A stretch of 64,000 nt of DNA, from NCBI GenBank assembly GCA_011317545.1, contig WUJK01000004.1:434001-498000 (forward strand). The letters are read 5' to 3'. Position numbers and translations under genes: made by a program. Under the pieces are notes generated by a model. That model was given only the letters and a program-made list of their open reading frames with translations, ran no database searches and was not told the DNA's origin. Numbering within the stretch: the first letter of the stretch is position 1; every line of letters begins with the position of its first letter. This DNA comes from Coniella vitis (lineage: Eukaryota > Ascomycota > Sordariomycetes > Diaporthales > Schizoparmaceae). Shown in pieces: positions 9,475-24,500 of this stretch.

Positions 9475-12400
9475 TTTTTATAACTCTTATTTAGGATAGT
9501 TTATATATACCTCTTAAGTAATATTAAGTATAATAATAGCTCTTTAAACTCCTACTCTATCTACTTTAGGCGAAGGACGCTATTAGGTTATAACTTAGGA
9601 AGATATAATATACTAATTAATCGAGCTTACCTAATAACTCGTTATACTCCGGTAGAATTAGGAGTAGTAGAATCGTACTATCTATAGGTAGGCCTAATAG
9701 CTCGAATAATACTAAGCTATAGCTATTATACCCCTAGCGCTTATTATTTAGAATAATAATAATAGCTATAAAATAGATAAACCTATTATATATAACGGTA
9801 ATTAGAAGATATTTTAGGGATTCCTTACCTATTATAAGGTATACTTCCTATATAATATAGTATAGTTTACTACTAAACCCGATAAAGTTATCCTAGCTAG
9901 TATATAACTCGAAAAAGACGCGCTTATCTAATATAAACCCTTACTTTATAACTATATTAAATACCTAGGTAACCTTAATTAATATAAGATAACTACTAAG
10001 AATATATTCGATTTATTTATAGGATTCGAATATATCCTTAAGGAAATATTTAGTAGTCCTAATAAAGAACGGATTATAATATAATAACTTATAGAATTTA
10101 AGTAGAATAAATCTACTTTAGCTTATATAATCCGCTTTAAATAACTCTTAATACGCCTCCCTTAGGAAGATAAGAACCTTATAGAATATTATTATAAAGG
10201 ACTTAAGGATAAGGTTAAAAACGAAATCTCTAAGTAGGATTAGCCTAAAGACTTTATAATATTTAGTAATAATATTATCCGTATTAATAACCGTTTCTAC
10301 GAAAGATATATAGAGAAAAGTAAGAAAGGAGGAAATTATATTATATAGAGGAATTATATTAATATAGGATAACGGATTTAATAAATAATTAACTATAGCT
10401 TCTAGTAATAAGGTATAATAGTTAGTAGTATAATATACTTAGGCCCTATAGAATTTAATATAGCTTAGCGTAAGCCTATAAGTAAGGAATACTTTAATTA
10501 TAGTAAGATAGGCTATTTTATATAAGAATACCGATAACCTAAGAAACCTAGAGAATTTAAGAAAATCCCCGAAGGATAATAAGCTAATATTATAATATAT
10601 AAGACTATAAACTCTACTCCTAGCTAAAACCAGCTCCTAGAGTAAGTATCGGATAACTCCGATTATAAACTCCTTAACTAAACCTTCTATTATAAGGATA
10701 ATTATATAATATATCTCTCGGTAAAGTAAGGCTTAAGATAGTTCCCTTAAAACCCTTATAAGGAATAATAAATTATAGTTACCTAGAGAATACCTCTCCT
10801 AACGAATATCTTATAGAGTAATATTATAGAAATTACGGAATAATAGGAAACGCTTAATATCGATTAGAATACTAATACCTAAACTATTAATAAAGAAACG
10901 AGCTTAGAATTAGAAAGCTCTATAAACGAAGATATCGATAAAGAAGATATATATTACCTTATCTATAATATTATACTTAGAGAACTATTCTAAATAATAT
11001 CTTATTAAAATAAAGCCCCCCTTATATAGGAAGATATATAAATTAACTACCTCTACGAAAAGTATTATTAGATTATATAATTTACCTATATTATATATAA
11101 TTATAGATAATACTTTAAATATAAGGTAACTAACGAATAATTCCCTATACGCGAGATAGGGTATAATATTATCGCTTATAACGACGATAATAGCGATTAT
11201 TATAAAGTACTTAGAATAAGGGGAAACTACGCTAGTATTAGCCTTATATATAATACCCCCTACGAATATACTATACGATAAGTAAAATATTACTAGTATA
11301 AGATACCCTAATATATACCTTACGCTTAAGAAAAAGCGCTCGATTAGTATAGAATATATAAATAGAAATAAAGGGAAAAGCTTATAAAGCCCGTATATAT
11401 AGAACCTATATACTATAGCTTCTATAAGCGCGCCGATTATATAGAATACCTAGCGGATAAAGCGTATACCTATTATAACCTTAAAGATAATTAGCCCGGA
11501 GTATAAACTCCCTATATAGAAGAAGAAAATTAAGCGCGCTTATAGCGATAGGCTATAATATATATACGATACGGAATATAATAAGCTAAAAACCTAGTAT
11601 AGATAATAGCCCTTAGAGTATAATAAGAATAGTAGAACCTAAAAGGTAAGGATCGTTTATAAGGGATAATAAGCGATTAGGATTTATAATAAAATCCTTC
11701 TATATAATAAATAGCTCGATATACGAATATTTAAAAATTATAGTATAAATTAACGATAAATACTATATAATACTCCTAAATAGCGGAGTATAAGGAAACT
11801 TTATATCCCTAAGTATTATTAATAGAGAACGGATACCTTAAAAAAAGAAGATAAAACCCTATAAACTTAGTATTATAAAAGGTATAAAAGTTACTTATAG
11901 CTAAGGTATTATCGATATAAAATCTAATTAATTATTAGTTATAATCTATAGATATATAATACTAATAAACTTCGATATTACGGATATTATATAATATAAG
12001 CTAATTCTAGGTATACTATAGTTAAGAAAGGAGAATCCTCGAATCGATTAGACTAATAACTATATTTTATAGGATAAAGCGGATACTTAAAAAGCGGTTA
12101 TAATTAAAGGTATAGGATCGGATTTAGTTATTAAGTAATACCTAGATAATAGGGGCTTAAACGAATTTATATATACCTTTAAATCGAGAAAAGCTAAGAT
12201 AATAGCTACTCTAGGATACGATAAACCTCGATAGCTTATAGAGAAGGATCTAGTAATAATTAGTACCTAATAGAAGAAGGGATACGGTAGATTAGGATAT
12301 AATATAATAGGATTCTATAGATAATAGGATATATTATTATAGTAAGTTTAAGAAGGAACTAAGTATATATAACGATACCTCCTTATAATAGTAATTATAT

Positions 12401-15244
12401 AAAATAAAGATATATTTAAAAACCTCTCTAGTATACTAGAAGAGTATCGGAAGTTTATAAAACTATTTTAAGGAAAATTCGATAATAACTTATTAAAGTA
12501 CGGTTTATATAATTATAAGATCCTACTTAAGGAAGGAGAATAACTAAAGTTCTTTCTTATCTACGGATTAGATAAGGATAAACTTAGAGTACTTAGAGAA
12601 TATATCGACGAAAATCTTAAGAAAGGCTATATTAAACCCTTATATTTACCGGTAGAATACCTAATCCTATTTATACTAAAGAAAAACGGTAAACTACGAT
12701 TATACGTTAACTATCGGTAATTTAACGATATTATAATTAAAAATCGGTACCTTTTACCTCTCTTTAAAGAACTTAGAGATAAACTTAGAGAAGCCTAATA
12801 GTTTATAGCCCTCGATTTTAAAGAAGGATATATATATATTCGTATTAAACCCGGAGAAGAATAGAAAATAGCGTTTAGAATACGCTACGGATATTTCGAA
12901 TATCTTATTATATTATTCGGACTTACTAACGCCCTTATATTATTCTAGGAAATAATAAACTTTATCTTATATAAATACCTCGACTATTTTATAATCGCCT
13001 ATCTAAACGATATCCTTATTTACTTAAAGATATTCGAAGAATACTAAGAGTATATTACGATAATCCTATAAATCCTCTAAGATAATAAGATTTTAATAGA
13101 ACCTATTAAATATAATTAGAATACTTAAGAAGTTAACTACTTTAGATATACTATTATACTAGGGTATATACGAATATAGAAAGATAAAGTATAGGTAGTT
13201 AGGGATTAGCTTATACCTTAGAATATTAAGGGCGTTAAAGCCTTCTTAAGCTATACTAACTTTTACTAATAATTTATTAAGAACTATAATAGTATTATAA
13301 TGCTATTTACGGAACTTACGAAAAAGGATATTACCTTTAACTAGAATAAATAGGTATAAAAAGCCTTTAGTATAATTAAGGATATAATTATATTAGAACT
13401 AATCCTAATCGAAGTAGATTAAGATAAAGTTTTCGAGATCGAGATAAATATATTAGATTATATACTCGGTAGATAACTCGGATAACGAGACGATAAAGGA
13501 CGATTAAGGATAATTAGTAACTTTAGTAAAAAGCTAAACGGATTAAAACTTAACTATAAAACGCTCGATTAAGAACTTATAACGATAGTAAAAGCCTTTA
13601 GGGAATAGCGATACTATCTTATTAGCGTAAAATAATAAATTCTTATATATACGGATTATAAGAATCTATAGGTATTTACCTTAATAAAGCAGCTTAATAA
13701 ACGATAAGTTAAATAGTACGAATTTTTATTAGAATTCGATTTTAAGATTATCTACTATAAAGGTAAAGAAAACGAACGAATAAACGCTTTTAGTAGATAA
13801 TTAGACTATAAGGATAATAATAGTAAAGACTAAGATATTATAATAATCTTTAAGGAAGATTCGGAAGATAGTCTTACTATACTATTTATTACTAAGGAAC
13901 TTAATATAATATTATATATCGAAGGAGAAATACTTAACCCCGATAACCTAATAATATTAGAATAAAACGACTTTATTAGAAGTATCTATAATATATTAGT
14001 ATATAGATACTAAGGAATTAGAGTAACCTATAAAAGGATCTAACGTTATTAGAATCTACTAAACCTTAAGAAACGAGTTATAGATATCGTTAATAACTAC
14101 GATATATATAAGCGAAATAAGATAGAATAATATAAACCTTACGGACTATTATAACCTCTACTAATACCTATAACTATTTAATTATCTATTAGTCTAGACT
14201 TTATTATTAAGCTACCTCTCTTATAAGAACCCTTAACTTAGGTATAATATAATAGTATCTTAATAATAGTTTATAGACTAAGTAAGTATATATACTTCCT
14301 ATTATATAAAGAAAGTAGTATTATAGAAGAACTCGTATATATATTCCTCCGTATTATTATCGCTAACTATAGAATACCTTAGGAAATTATATTAGATAGA
14401 GATAGAAAATTCGTATCGAAATTCTAGATCTTACTTACTAAATACCTCGGAACGATATAACGTATATCTACGGTATTCTATCCTTAGATAAACGGATAAA
14501 TAGAATATACTAACTAGATTATAGAATAATATCTATAATACTATATTAACTATAAATAAGATAATTAGGTCGAACTCTTACTTATAGTATAATTCGCTTA
14601 TAATAGCGTAGATATAATAAGTATAGGAAAATTATTATTCTTCCTACTTTATAAACGTAACCCTACGGTATACTACGAAATACTATTAAGTAGAAATATA
14701 GAAACGGTAGATTAATACGCTAGAAGAATTAAGCAATTATATAAAGATACTTAATATATACCTTAGGATATTAAAGAACGAATAATAAAATACGCTAATT
14801 AGAGAAGGATTAAGGGATTAATCCTATAAAAGGGAGATAAAGTCTACCTTAATTATAAAAATATTAAAACTATTAAACCTAGCGATAAACTCGATTATTA
14901 AAAACTCGGACCTTATAAAATTATACGATAAATTTCCCTAGTTAATTATAAATTAGAAATCCTATATATATATCTATACCTAGTCTTCTATATTTTACTT
15001 CTAAAACTAGTACCAATAAACGTAGAACTCTCGTATAATATAGATATTATCGAACTAGAATAAGCATAATACGAAGTTAAGTAGATTCTTAACTTATATA
15101 AATATAGACGCGGAAAATAATACCTTATTAAATAAAAGAATTATAATAATTCGGAAAATACTTAGGAACTACTAAAGAATATATACCTAGACCTTATTAA
15201 AGAATACGAAAAATAAAAGTTATTATAGCCTTAGATAGAGAAAG

Positions 15245-15313
15245 TATTATAGGGAATCGAACCCCGGACCCCTTAATAAGAACCTAGGAGCTTTAACTAC
15301 TAAGCTATAAGAC
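15245..15313 (-). other. tRNA-like segment in unit A
   Basis: Read on the minus strand it carries a B-box GGTTCGATTCC (15253-15263) and, upstream, an A-box-like AGCTTAGTAGTTAAAGC. Spacing matches a tRNA of about 70 bases, but the stems pair poorly and I could not assign an anticodon. Related copies exist in units D and E at the same place relative to the chromodomain. It is either a captured tRNA or the head of a SINE-like insertion, and an active tRNA gene is unlikely. Confidence 0.5.
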
Positions 15314-15374
15314 TATTTATATCTTTAACTATAATAGCTACCTATAAGAATAACTAAACCCCTTATTAAGGATT

Positions 15375-16100
15375 ATTAGTAATAACTCTAAGAAAATTAG
15401 AATTACGAATTACTAATAATAGAAGGCCCTAAGCCGAAGAAATTAGATACGGATAAATCCGTAGACTCTAGGAAGGTATTAAAGTTTATTACCCCGAAAC
15501 TACTAATCTCCTATAATTCGATAGTAGCTTTAGATTCTACGGAAATAGCCGTATTTACGCTAGACTCGGCTTCCTACTCCTCCTAAGTATTAAGTAACTC
15601 TAACCCCGTATTTACTAGCTTTATACTCCTCTTTACTAGAGACTTATATTAAATATAAAGACGCTTTAAGCGAGAAAACGCTTCCCCCGCCTTACGATAA
15701 GCCTTATAAAGCTCCTTACGTATATTAGCCTCCTATATATAAAGTTTCTTCTCCTCCGATAAAATACGAGAAACTACTTAGAATTAGTATATTAATAAGG
15801 AAAATTATTATAACTAGAACTTATAAGTATTTCTAGGAATACTATTCCTATTATACCGTTTTCCTCGCTTTATATACGTAGAATAGTACGAAATACTATC
15901 TATTATACGGTATAACTACCCTTTAGAAGTATAGAGAGAATAAGGTATTATCTCGAAACCGAAAGTTTTAATAGAAAGATAAAGACGGTTATATTATTCG
16001 GTTTTCTTCGAATACGATTTCTAGATACCTATAGATATAACGAATTAGGAAGGTATAATCCGGAGTAAGAATATTAAGCAGGATTACTTACGGAAATACT
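15375..16100 (-). pseudogene. Antisense accessory ORF of unit A (type 1), RIP-mutated
   Basis: On the strand opposite to gag-pol lies a degraded frame homologous to the better readable copy in unit D (27850-28545). It ends near 15420 with the equivalent of FFGLGP and contains the Lys/Glu-rich helical stretch. Limits are approximate because stops interrupt it. Function is unknown. Confidence 0.55.
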
Positions 16101-16139
16101 ATAAGTCTTTAGGGATAAAAACCGATAGAAGGGAGATAA

Positions 16140-16619
16140 TATTATAACCTACGGTTATATAGGTTATAGGAATAGGCTAGCGTAATTATATACTAGTAAA
16201 TCGGAACCTTAACGGACCGATAAGGATCTCTTATATAAGAATATAAAGCGGTATAATTAGGGTTAGGGTTAGATTACCTTAATAACTAAGATAGTTAGAG
16301 TAATAGTAATCTAAATAATCTAAATAAGCTAATACTCCTATTACTTTAGGTAATCTAAGGATCTATATTTACTATAGATAGGAAATAATAAAAGGATATA
16401 AGGATAGGAGTTTATAACTTAATATTAGATAGTTTCCTTATAATCTTTAATTATAAATCTAAGTATTACCTTATATAATAGGGTAATCCCTCTTAATCTC
16501 TTATAATACTTAATATTGCTCGATAAATATATAAAGATTTAAAGGTATATTTCCCCTTCCTACTAATATATAACTTATAGGTACTTCTAGAATTAGGGAT
16601 TTAGGTAAGGATTATTATA
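16140..16619 (+). repeat. LTR2 (U3 type 1)
   Basis: It starts TATTATAACC and ends AAGGATTATTATA. Its U3 middle shares the type 1 sequence with LTR5 and LTR7. It contains three adjacent TTAGGG-like units near 16258-16276. It closes unit A and directly abuts unit B, which lacks a normal 5' leader. Confidence 0.85.
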
Positions 16620-19600
16620 CCCTTATAATAGTCTATTATAATAAACTTAAAGAATCTATTAAAGATAAACTATATAAGATACCCCGATTAGAGATATTTA
16701 TAGAATTCGTAGTAATAATAATAGCTATTAATAACCGTAATTAGGAAAGAAACTAGGAACGGTAAGGAAGGTAAAAACCTATTACTAATTTTATAACTAA
16801 GGCTAATACCGAAAAACGATACTAACGGCTACCTTAACGCTTTATACCCCGATAGAATAATTACCGCGGAATAGTAACTAGCGGTATAATATACTTAAGC
16901 CCTATAAAGCTCGATATAACTTAATATAAACCTATAAGTAAGGAATATTTTAACTATAATAGGATAAGCTACTTTATACAAGAATACCGATAACCTAAGA
17001 AACCTAGAGAATTTAAGAAAGTCCCCGAAGGACGATAAGCTAATATTATAATATATAAGACTACGGACCTTACTTCTAGCTAAAACTAGCTTTTAGAATA
17101 AATATCGGATAACTCCGATTATAGACTCCTTAACTAAACCTTCTATTATAAGGATAATTATATAATATACCTCTCGGTAAAGTAAGGCTTAGGATAATTC
17201 CCTTAGAAACCTTATAAGGAATAATAAATTATAGTTACCTAGAGAATACCTCTCCTAATAGATAATAGTCTATTTAAAAGATTAATAATAGAATAATAAG
17301 CCTAGCTTATTAGGGAATACCCCTACTAGCGTAATATAGAAGGGTACGAATTACCTAACGAAACGGATATCTTATAAAGTAATATTACGGAAATTATAGA
17401 ATAATAGGAAACGCTTAGTATCGGTTAGAATACTAATACCTAAACTATTAACGAAGAAATAAGCTTAGAATTAGAAAGCTCTACGGATAAAGATATTAAT
17501 AAAGGAAACGTATATTACCTTATCTACGGTATTATACTTAGAGAACTATTCCGAATAATATCTTATTAAGATAAAACCCTCCTTATATAAAAAAACATAC
17601 GAATTAATTACCTCTACGAAAAGTATTATTAGATTATATAGTTTGCCTATATTATATATAATTATAGATAATACTTTAAATATAAGGTAACTAACGAATA
17701 GTTCCCTATATACGAGATAGGGTATAGTATTATCGCTTATAATAACGATAATAGCGATTATTATAAAGTATTTAGAATAAGGGGAAACTATACTAATATT
17801 AGCCTTATATATAATACCCCCTACGAATATACTATACGATAAGTAAAATAATACTAATATATAATACCCTAGTATATACCTTATACGTAAGAAAAAGCGC
17901 TTAACTAATATAGAATATATAAATAGAGATAAAGGGAAAAGCTTATAAAGCCCTTATATATAGAATCTATATACTATAGCTTCTATAAGCGCGCCGATTA
18001 TATAGAATACCTAGCGGATAAAGCGTATACCTATTATAACCTTAAAGATAGTTAGCCCGGAGTATAAACCGCTTATACGGAAGAAGAAAATTAAGCGCGC
18101 CTATAGCGATAGGCCGTAGTATATATATAATACGGAATATAATAAGCTAAGAACCTAATATAAATAATAGCCCTTAGAGTATAATAAGAATAATAAAACC
18201 TAAAAGGTAAGGATCGCCTATAAGGGATAATAAGCGATTAGGACTTATAATAAAGTCCCTCTATATAATAAATAGCTTAATATATAAATATTTAAAAATC
18301 GTAATACGAATTAACGATAAATACTATATAATACTCCTAAATAGCGGAATATAAGGAAACTTTATATCCCTAAGCGTTATTAATAGAGAACGGATACCTT
18401 AGAAAAAGAAGATAAAGCCCTATACACTTAATACTATAGAAGGTATAAAAGTCGCTTATAGCTAGGGTATTATCGATATAGAATCTAATTAATTACTAGT
18501 TATAATCTATAAATATATAATACTAATAAACTTCGATATTACGGATATTATATAATATAAGCTAATTTTAGGTATACTATAGTTAAGAAAGGAAAATCCT
18601 CGAATCGATTAAACTAATAGCTATATTTTATAGAATAAAGCGGATACCTAAGAAGTAGTTATAATTAAAGGTATAGGATCGGATTTAATTATTAAATAAT
18701 ACCTAGATAGTAGGGGCTTAAACGAATTTATATATATCTCTAAATCGAGAAGAGCTAAGATAATAGCTACTCTAGGATATAATAAACCTCGATAGCTTAT
18801 AGAGAAGGATCTAGTAATAGTTAGTACCTAATAGAAGAAGGGATATAGTAGATTAGGATACGATATAATAGGATTCTATAGATAGTAGGATATATTATCG
18901 CGATAAGTTTAAGAAGGAACTAAGTACGTATAACGATATCTCCTTATAATAGTAACCCTATAAGACGAAGATACGTTTAGAGACCTCTCCGGTATACTAG
19001 AAGAGTATCGGAAGTTTATAAAACTATTTTAAGGAAAATTCGATAACGGCCTATTAGAGTATAGCCTATACGATTACGAGATCCTATTTAAAGAAGGAGA
19101 ATAACTAAAGTTCTTTCCTATCTACGGATTAGATAAAGATAAACTTAAAGCACTTAGAGAATATATCGACGAAAATCTTAAGAAAGGCTATATTAGACCC
19201 TCTTATTTACTAGTAGGATACCTAATCCTATTTATACTAAAGAAAAACGGCAAACTACGACTATATATTAACTATTAGTAACTTAACGATATTATAATTA
19301 AGAATCGGTACCCTTTACCTCTCTTTAAAGAACTTAGAGATAGATTTAGAGGAGCCTAATAGTTTATAACCCTCGACCTTAAAGAAGGATATACGTATAT
19401 TCGTATTAAACCCGGAGAAGAATAGAAAATAGCGTTCAGAATACGCTACGGATATTTCGAATATCTTATTATACTATTCGGACTTATAAACGCCCCTATA
19501 TTATTCTAGGAAATAATAAACTTTATCTTATACGAATACTTCGATTATTTTATAATCGCTTACCTAGACGATATCCTTATTTACTTAAAGATATTCGAGG

Positions 19601-19725
19601 AATACTAAAAGTACGTTATAATAATCCTATAAGTCCTCTAAGATAATAAGATTTTGGTAGAACCTACTAAATATAACTAGAATACTTAAGAAGTTAACTA
19701 CCTCGGATATATTATTATACTAGGG
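16620..19725 (+). mobile_element. Unit B, truncated chromovirus fragment (gag to reverse transcriptase)
   Basis: B begins abruptly inside gag after LTR2, without the leader seen in A, C and E. Its first roughly 260 bases differ from the corresponding part of A, C, D and E, then from about 16880 it follows them. It contains a knuckle region near 16955-16995, a protease-like segment, and reverse transcriptase with an intact YLDD at 19561-19572. At 19725 it is broken by the LTR3-C-LTR4 element and resumes at 27278. In-frame stops are frequent. Confidence 0.8.
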
Positions 19726-20209
19726 TGTTATAACCCACGGTCATGCAGGTCACAGGAACAGGCCAGCGCAACCATATGCTAGTAAATCGGAACCTTAACG
19801 GACCGATAAGGATCTCTTATATAACCAAGTTATATAGGATGATATAGTCAGGGTTAGGGTTGTGCGAACTAATCAGGAATAGATTATTAAGATTATTAGA
19901 TAATCTAGCAGAGCCGGATTATTAAGATCGCGAGATAATCCAGATAATCTAGGGTTAAATAGGGTATTTAATATAGAATAACGGAAGAATATAAGGACGA
20001 TGGATTTCTTAGCTATTAGATAGTTTCCTTATAGTCTTTAGTTGTAAATCTAAGTATTATTTTATATAATAGGGTAATCCCTCTTAATCACTTATAATAC
20101 TTAATATTGCTCGATAACGTACGAAGACTTAAAGGTAATACTTCCCTACCTATTAATATATAATTTATAGGTACTTCTAGAATCCGGGATTTAGGCAAGG
20201 ATTATTATA
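19726..20209 (+). repeat. LTR3 (5' LTR of unit C, U3 type 2)
   Basis: It starts with an unmutated TGTTATAACCC and retains many CA and TG steps in its first 120 bases, so it is one of the least RIP-mutated LTRs. Its U3 type matches LTR4 and LTR6. It contains CAGGGTTAGGGTT. Confidence 0.9.
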
Positions 20210-21530
20210 TTTTCATAACTCTTATTCAGGATAGTCTATATATACCTCTTAGGTAATATTAAGTATAATAATAGCTCCTTAAACTCCTACCCCGTTTACC
20301 TTAGGCGAAGGACGTCGCTAGGTTGCAACTTAGGAAGATATAATACGCTAATTAATCGAACTTACCTAATAACTTACTATACTCCGGTAGAACTAGGAGC
20401 AGCAGAATTATACTATCTATAGGCAGGCCTAGTAGCTCGAATAATACTAAGCTACGGCCGCTATACCCCTAGCGCCTATTATTTAAAATACCGGTAACGG
20501 CTATAAGATAGATAAACCTGCTATATACGACGGTAACTAGAAGACGCTTTAAGGGTTCCTTACCTATTATAAGGCGTACTTCCTATATAACGTAGTATAA
20601 TTTACTACCGAACCCGATAAAGTTATCCTAGCCGGTATACGACTCGAAAAGGACGTATTTATCTAGTACGAACCTTTACTTTATAACTATATTAAATATC
20701 TAGGCAACCTCGATTAACGCAAGACGACTACTAAGAATATATTCGATTTATTCGTAGGATTCGAACGTATCCTTAAGGAAATATTTAGTAACCCTAACGA
20801 AGAACGGACTATAGCGTAGTAGCTTATAGAACTTAAATAGAATAAGTCTACTTTAGCTTATACGGTTCGCTTTAAGTAACTCTTAGTACGCTTCCTATAG
20901 GAAGATAAGAACCTTATAGAATACTACTATAGAGGACTTAAGGATAAGGTTAAGGACGAAATCTCTAAGCAGGATTAGCCTAAAGACTTTATAATATTTA
21001 GTAATAATGCTATCTGTATCGATAACCGTCTCTACGAAAGACGAATAGAGAAAAGCAAGAAAGGAGGAAGCTATACTATATAGAGGAATTATACTAATAT
21101 AGGATAGCGGATTTAATAGATAATTAACCGTAGCTTCCAGCAATAAGGCATAGTAACCAGCGGCACGATATACTTAGGCCCTATAGAGCTCGATATAGCT
21201 TAACGTAAACCTATAAGTAAGGAATACTTTAACTATAGTAAGATAGGCTACTTCGTACGAGAGTGCCGATAACCTAAGAAACCCAGAGAATTTAAGAAAG
21301 TCCCCGAAGGACGATAAGCCAATATTATAATACGCGAGACTACGGACTCTACTCCTAGCTAAAACTAGCTTCTAGAGTAAGCGTCGGACGACTCCGATTA
21401 TAGACTCCTTAATTAGACCTTCTATTATAAGGATAATTATATAATATACCTCTCGGTAAAGTAAGGCTTAGGATAGTTCCCTTAGAAACCTTATAAGGAA
21501 TAATAAATTATAGTTACCTAGAGAATACCC
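20210..21530 (+). pseudogene. Unit C leader and gag pseudogene
   Basis: From about 20510 the frame reads a gag-like KPAIYDGN start followed by an aromatic-rich segment, interrupted by TAG/TAA at Gln and Trp positions. The CCHC knuckle (about 21222-21269) reads with two Cys and the His changed to Tyr, leaving only the last Cys. Gag would form the particle shell and bind element RNA. This copy is clearly non-functional. Confidence 0.75.
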
Positions 21531-24500
21531 CTCTCTATAAATAATAATCTATTCGAAAGATTAGTAATAGAGTAGTAAGCCTAGCTTATTAGGGAATACC
21601 CCTACTAGCGCGATATAGAAGGGTATAAACTACCTAATAAAACGGATATCTCGTAGAGTAATATTACGGAAATTACAAAATAATAGAAAACGCTCTATAT
21701 TAGTTAGGATACCAGCGCTTAAACTATTAGCGAAGAAATAAGCCTAGAATTAGAAAGCTCTATAGATAAAGATACCGATAAAGGAGATATATACTACCTT
21801 ATCTATAGTATTATACTTAGAGAACTATTCCGAATAATATCTTATTAAGACGAAACCCCCCTAGTATAGGAAGACGCGCGAATTAATCACCTCTACGAAA
21901 AACACTATTAGATCGTATAGTTTGCCTATATTATATATAATTGCAGATAATACTTTAAATATAAGGTAACTAACGAATAGTTCCCTATGCGCGAGGCAGG
22001 GCATAGCATTATCGCCTACAACGATAATAATAGCGACTATTATAAAGTACTTAGAATAAAGGGAAACTACGCTAGCATTAGCCTTATATATAATACCCCC
22101 TACGAATATACTACGCGATAAGTAAAATGGTACTAATATACGATACCCTAGTGCGCACCTTATACGTAAGAAAAAGCGCTCGACTAGTATAGAATACGCG
22201 AATAGAAACAAAAGGAAAAGCTTATAAAGCCTATATACGCAGAACCTACGTATTATAGCTTCTATAAGCGCGCTAACTACGTAGAATACCTAGCGGATAA
22301 AGCGTATACCTACTATAACCTTAAGGATAATTAGCCCGGAGTATAGACTCCGTATACCGAAGAAGAAAATTAAGCGCGCTTATAGCGATAGGCCGTAGTA
22401 CGTATATAATACGGAATATAATAAGCTAAGAACTTAGTATAGATAATAGCCCTTAGAGTATAGTAAGAATAGCAGAACCTAAAAGGTAAGGATCGCCTAT
22501 AAGGGATAATAAGCGATTAGGACTTACGATAAAGTCCCTCTATGCGATAGATAGCCCGACGTACGAATATTTAAAAATCGCAGTACGAATTAACGATAAA
22601 TACTATATAGCACTCCTAGATAACGGAGCATAAGGAAACTTTATATCCCTAAGCGTTATTAATAGAGAACGGATACCTTAGAAGAAGAAGATAAAACCCT
22701 ATAAACTTAGTATTATAGAAGGTATAGAAGTCGCTTACGGCTAAGGTATTATCGATATAGAATCTAATTAATTATTAGTTATAATCTACGGACGTATAAT
22801 ACTAATAAACTTCGATATTACGGATACCGTATAATACGAGCTGATTTTAGGTATACTATAGTTAAGAAAGGAAAATCCTCGAATCGATTAGACTAATAGC
22901 TATATTTTATAGGATAAAGCGGTTACCTAAGAAGCGGTTATAATTAAAGGCGTAGGATCGGATTTAGTTACTAAGCGATACCTAGATAATAGGGGCTTAA
23001 ACGAATTTATATATACCTCTAAATCGAGAAGAGCTAAGACGATAGCTACCCTAGGATACGATAGACCTTGATAGCTTATAGAGAAGGATCTAGCAATAGT
23101 TAATACCTAATAAAAGAAGGGATATAGCAGATTAGGATATAATATAATAGGATTCTATAGATAGTAGGATATATTATCGCGATAAGTTTAAGAAGGAATT
23201 AAGTATATATAACGATATCTCCTTATAATAGCAACTATATAAGACGAAGATACGTTTAGAGACCTCTCCGGTATACTAGAAGAGTATCGGAAGTTTATAA
23301 AACTATTTTAAGGAAAATTCGATAATAGCCTACTAGAGTACGGCTTATATAACTACGAGATCCTACTTAAAGAAGGAGAATAACTAAAGTTCTTTCCTAT
23401 TTACGGATTAGATAAGGATAAACTTAAAGCATTTAGAGAATATATCGATGAAAATCTTAAGAAAGGCTATATTAGACCCTCCTATTCACTAGCAGGATAC
23501 CTAATCCTATTTATACTAAAGAAAAACGGTAAACTACGATTATACGTTAACTATCGGCAATTTAACGATATTATAATTAAGAATCGGTACCCCTTACCTC
23601 TCTTTAAAGAACTTAGGGATAGACTTAGAGGAGCCTAATAGTTTATAGCCCTCGACCTTAAAGAAGGATATACGTATATTCGTATTAAACCCGGAGAAGA
23701 ATAGAAAATAGCGTTTAGAATACGCTACGGATATTTCGAATATCTTATTATACTATTCGGACTTACTAACGCCCCTATATTATTCCAGGAAATAATAAAC
23801 TTTATTTTATATAAATACCTCGACTATTTTATAATCGCTTACCTAGACGATATCCTTATTTACTTAAAGATATTCGAGGAATACTAGAAATATATTACGA
23901 TAATCCTATAAATCCTCTAAGATAATAAGATTTTAGTAGAACCTACTAAATACAACTAGAATACTTAAGAAGTTAACTACCTCGGATATACTATTATACT
24001 AGGGTATATACGAATATAGAAAGATAAAGTATAGGCAGTTAGGGACTAGCCTATACCTTAGAACGTTAAGGATATTAGAGCCTTCTTAGGCTACGCTAAC
24101 TTCTACCGATAATTTATTAAGAACTATAGTAGTATTATAGCACTACTTACGGAACTTACGAAAAAGGATATTACCTTTAACTAGAACGAATAGGTATAGA
24201 AAGCCTTTAGTATAATTAAGGATATAGTTATATTAGAACTAATCCTAGTCGAAGTAGACTAAGATACAGTTTTCGAGATCGAGATAGATATATTAGACTA
24301 TATACTCGGTAGATAACTCGGATAACGGGACGATAAAGGACGACTACGGATAGTTAGTAACTTTAGTAAGAAGCTAAATAGACCGGAACTTAACTATAGA
24401 ACGCCCGATTAAGAACTTATAGCAATAATAGAAGCCTTTAGGGAATAGCAATACTACCTTATCGGCGCAAAATAATAAATCCTCGTATATACGGATTATA

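Larger units (their letters stand above)
9475..16139 (+). mobile_element. Unit A internal region, RIP-destroyed gag-pol of a chromovirus
   Basis: The order follows unit C: gag (CCHC knuckle region near 10490-10535 with its Cys codons altered), a protease-like segment near 11755-11800, reverse transcriptase around 12600-13060, integrase around 14030-14700, and a chromodomain-like end near 15060-15200. The reverse transcriptase YLDD box at 13000-13011 reads Y-L-N-D, a G-to-A change at the first catalytic Asp. A tRNA-like segment (about 15245-15313) and an antisense pseudo-ORF follow. A purine-rich tract just before LTR2 fits a polypurine tract. The flanking LTR1 and LTR2 belong to different U3 types, so A is probably a recombinant, not a single insertion. 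Confidence 0.85.

Noticed and set aside
20895..22211. 82- and 116-codon minus-strand frames inside the island (20895-21143, 21861-22211)
   Set aside because: Chance open frames antisense to gag and pol in TA-rich RIP DNA.
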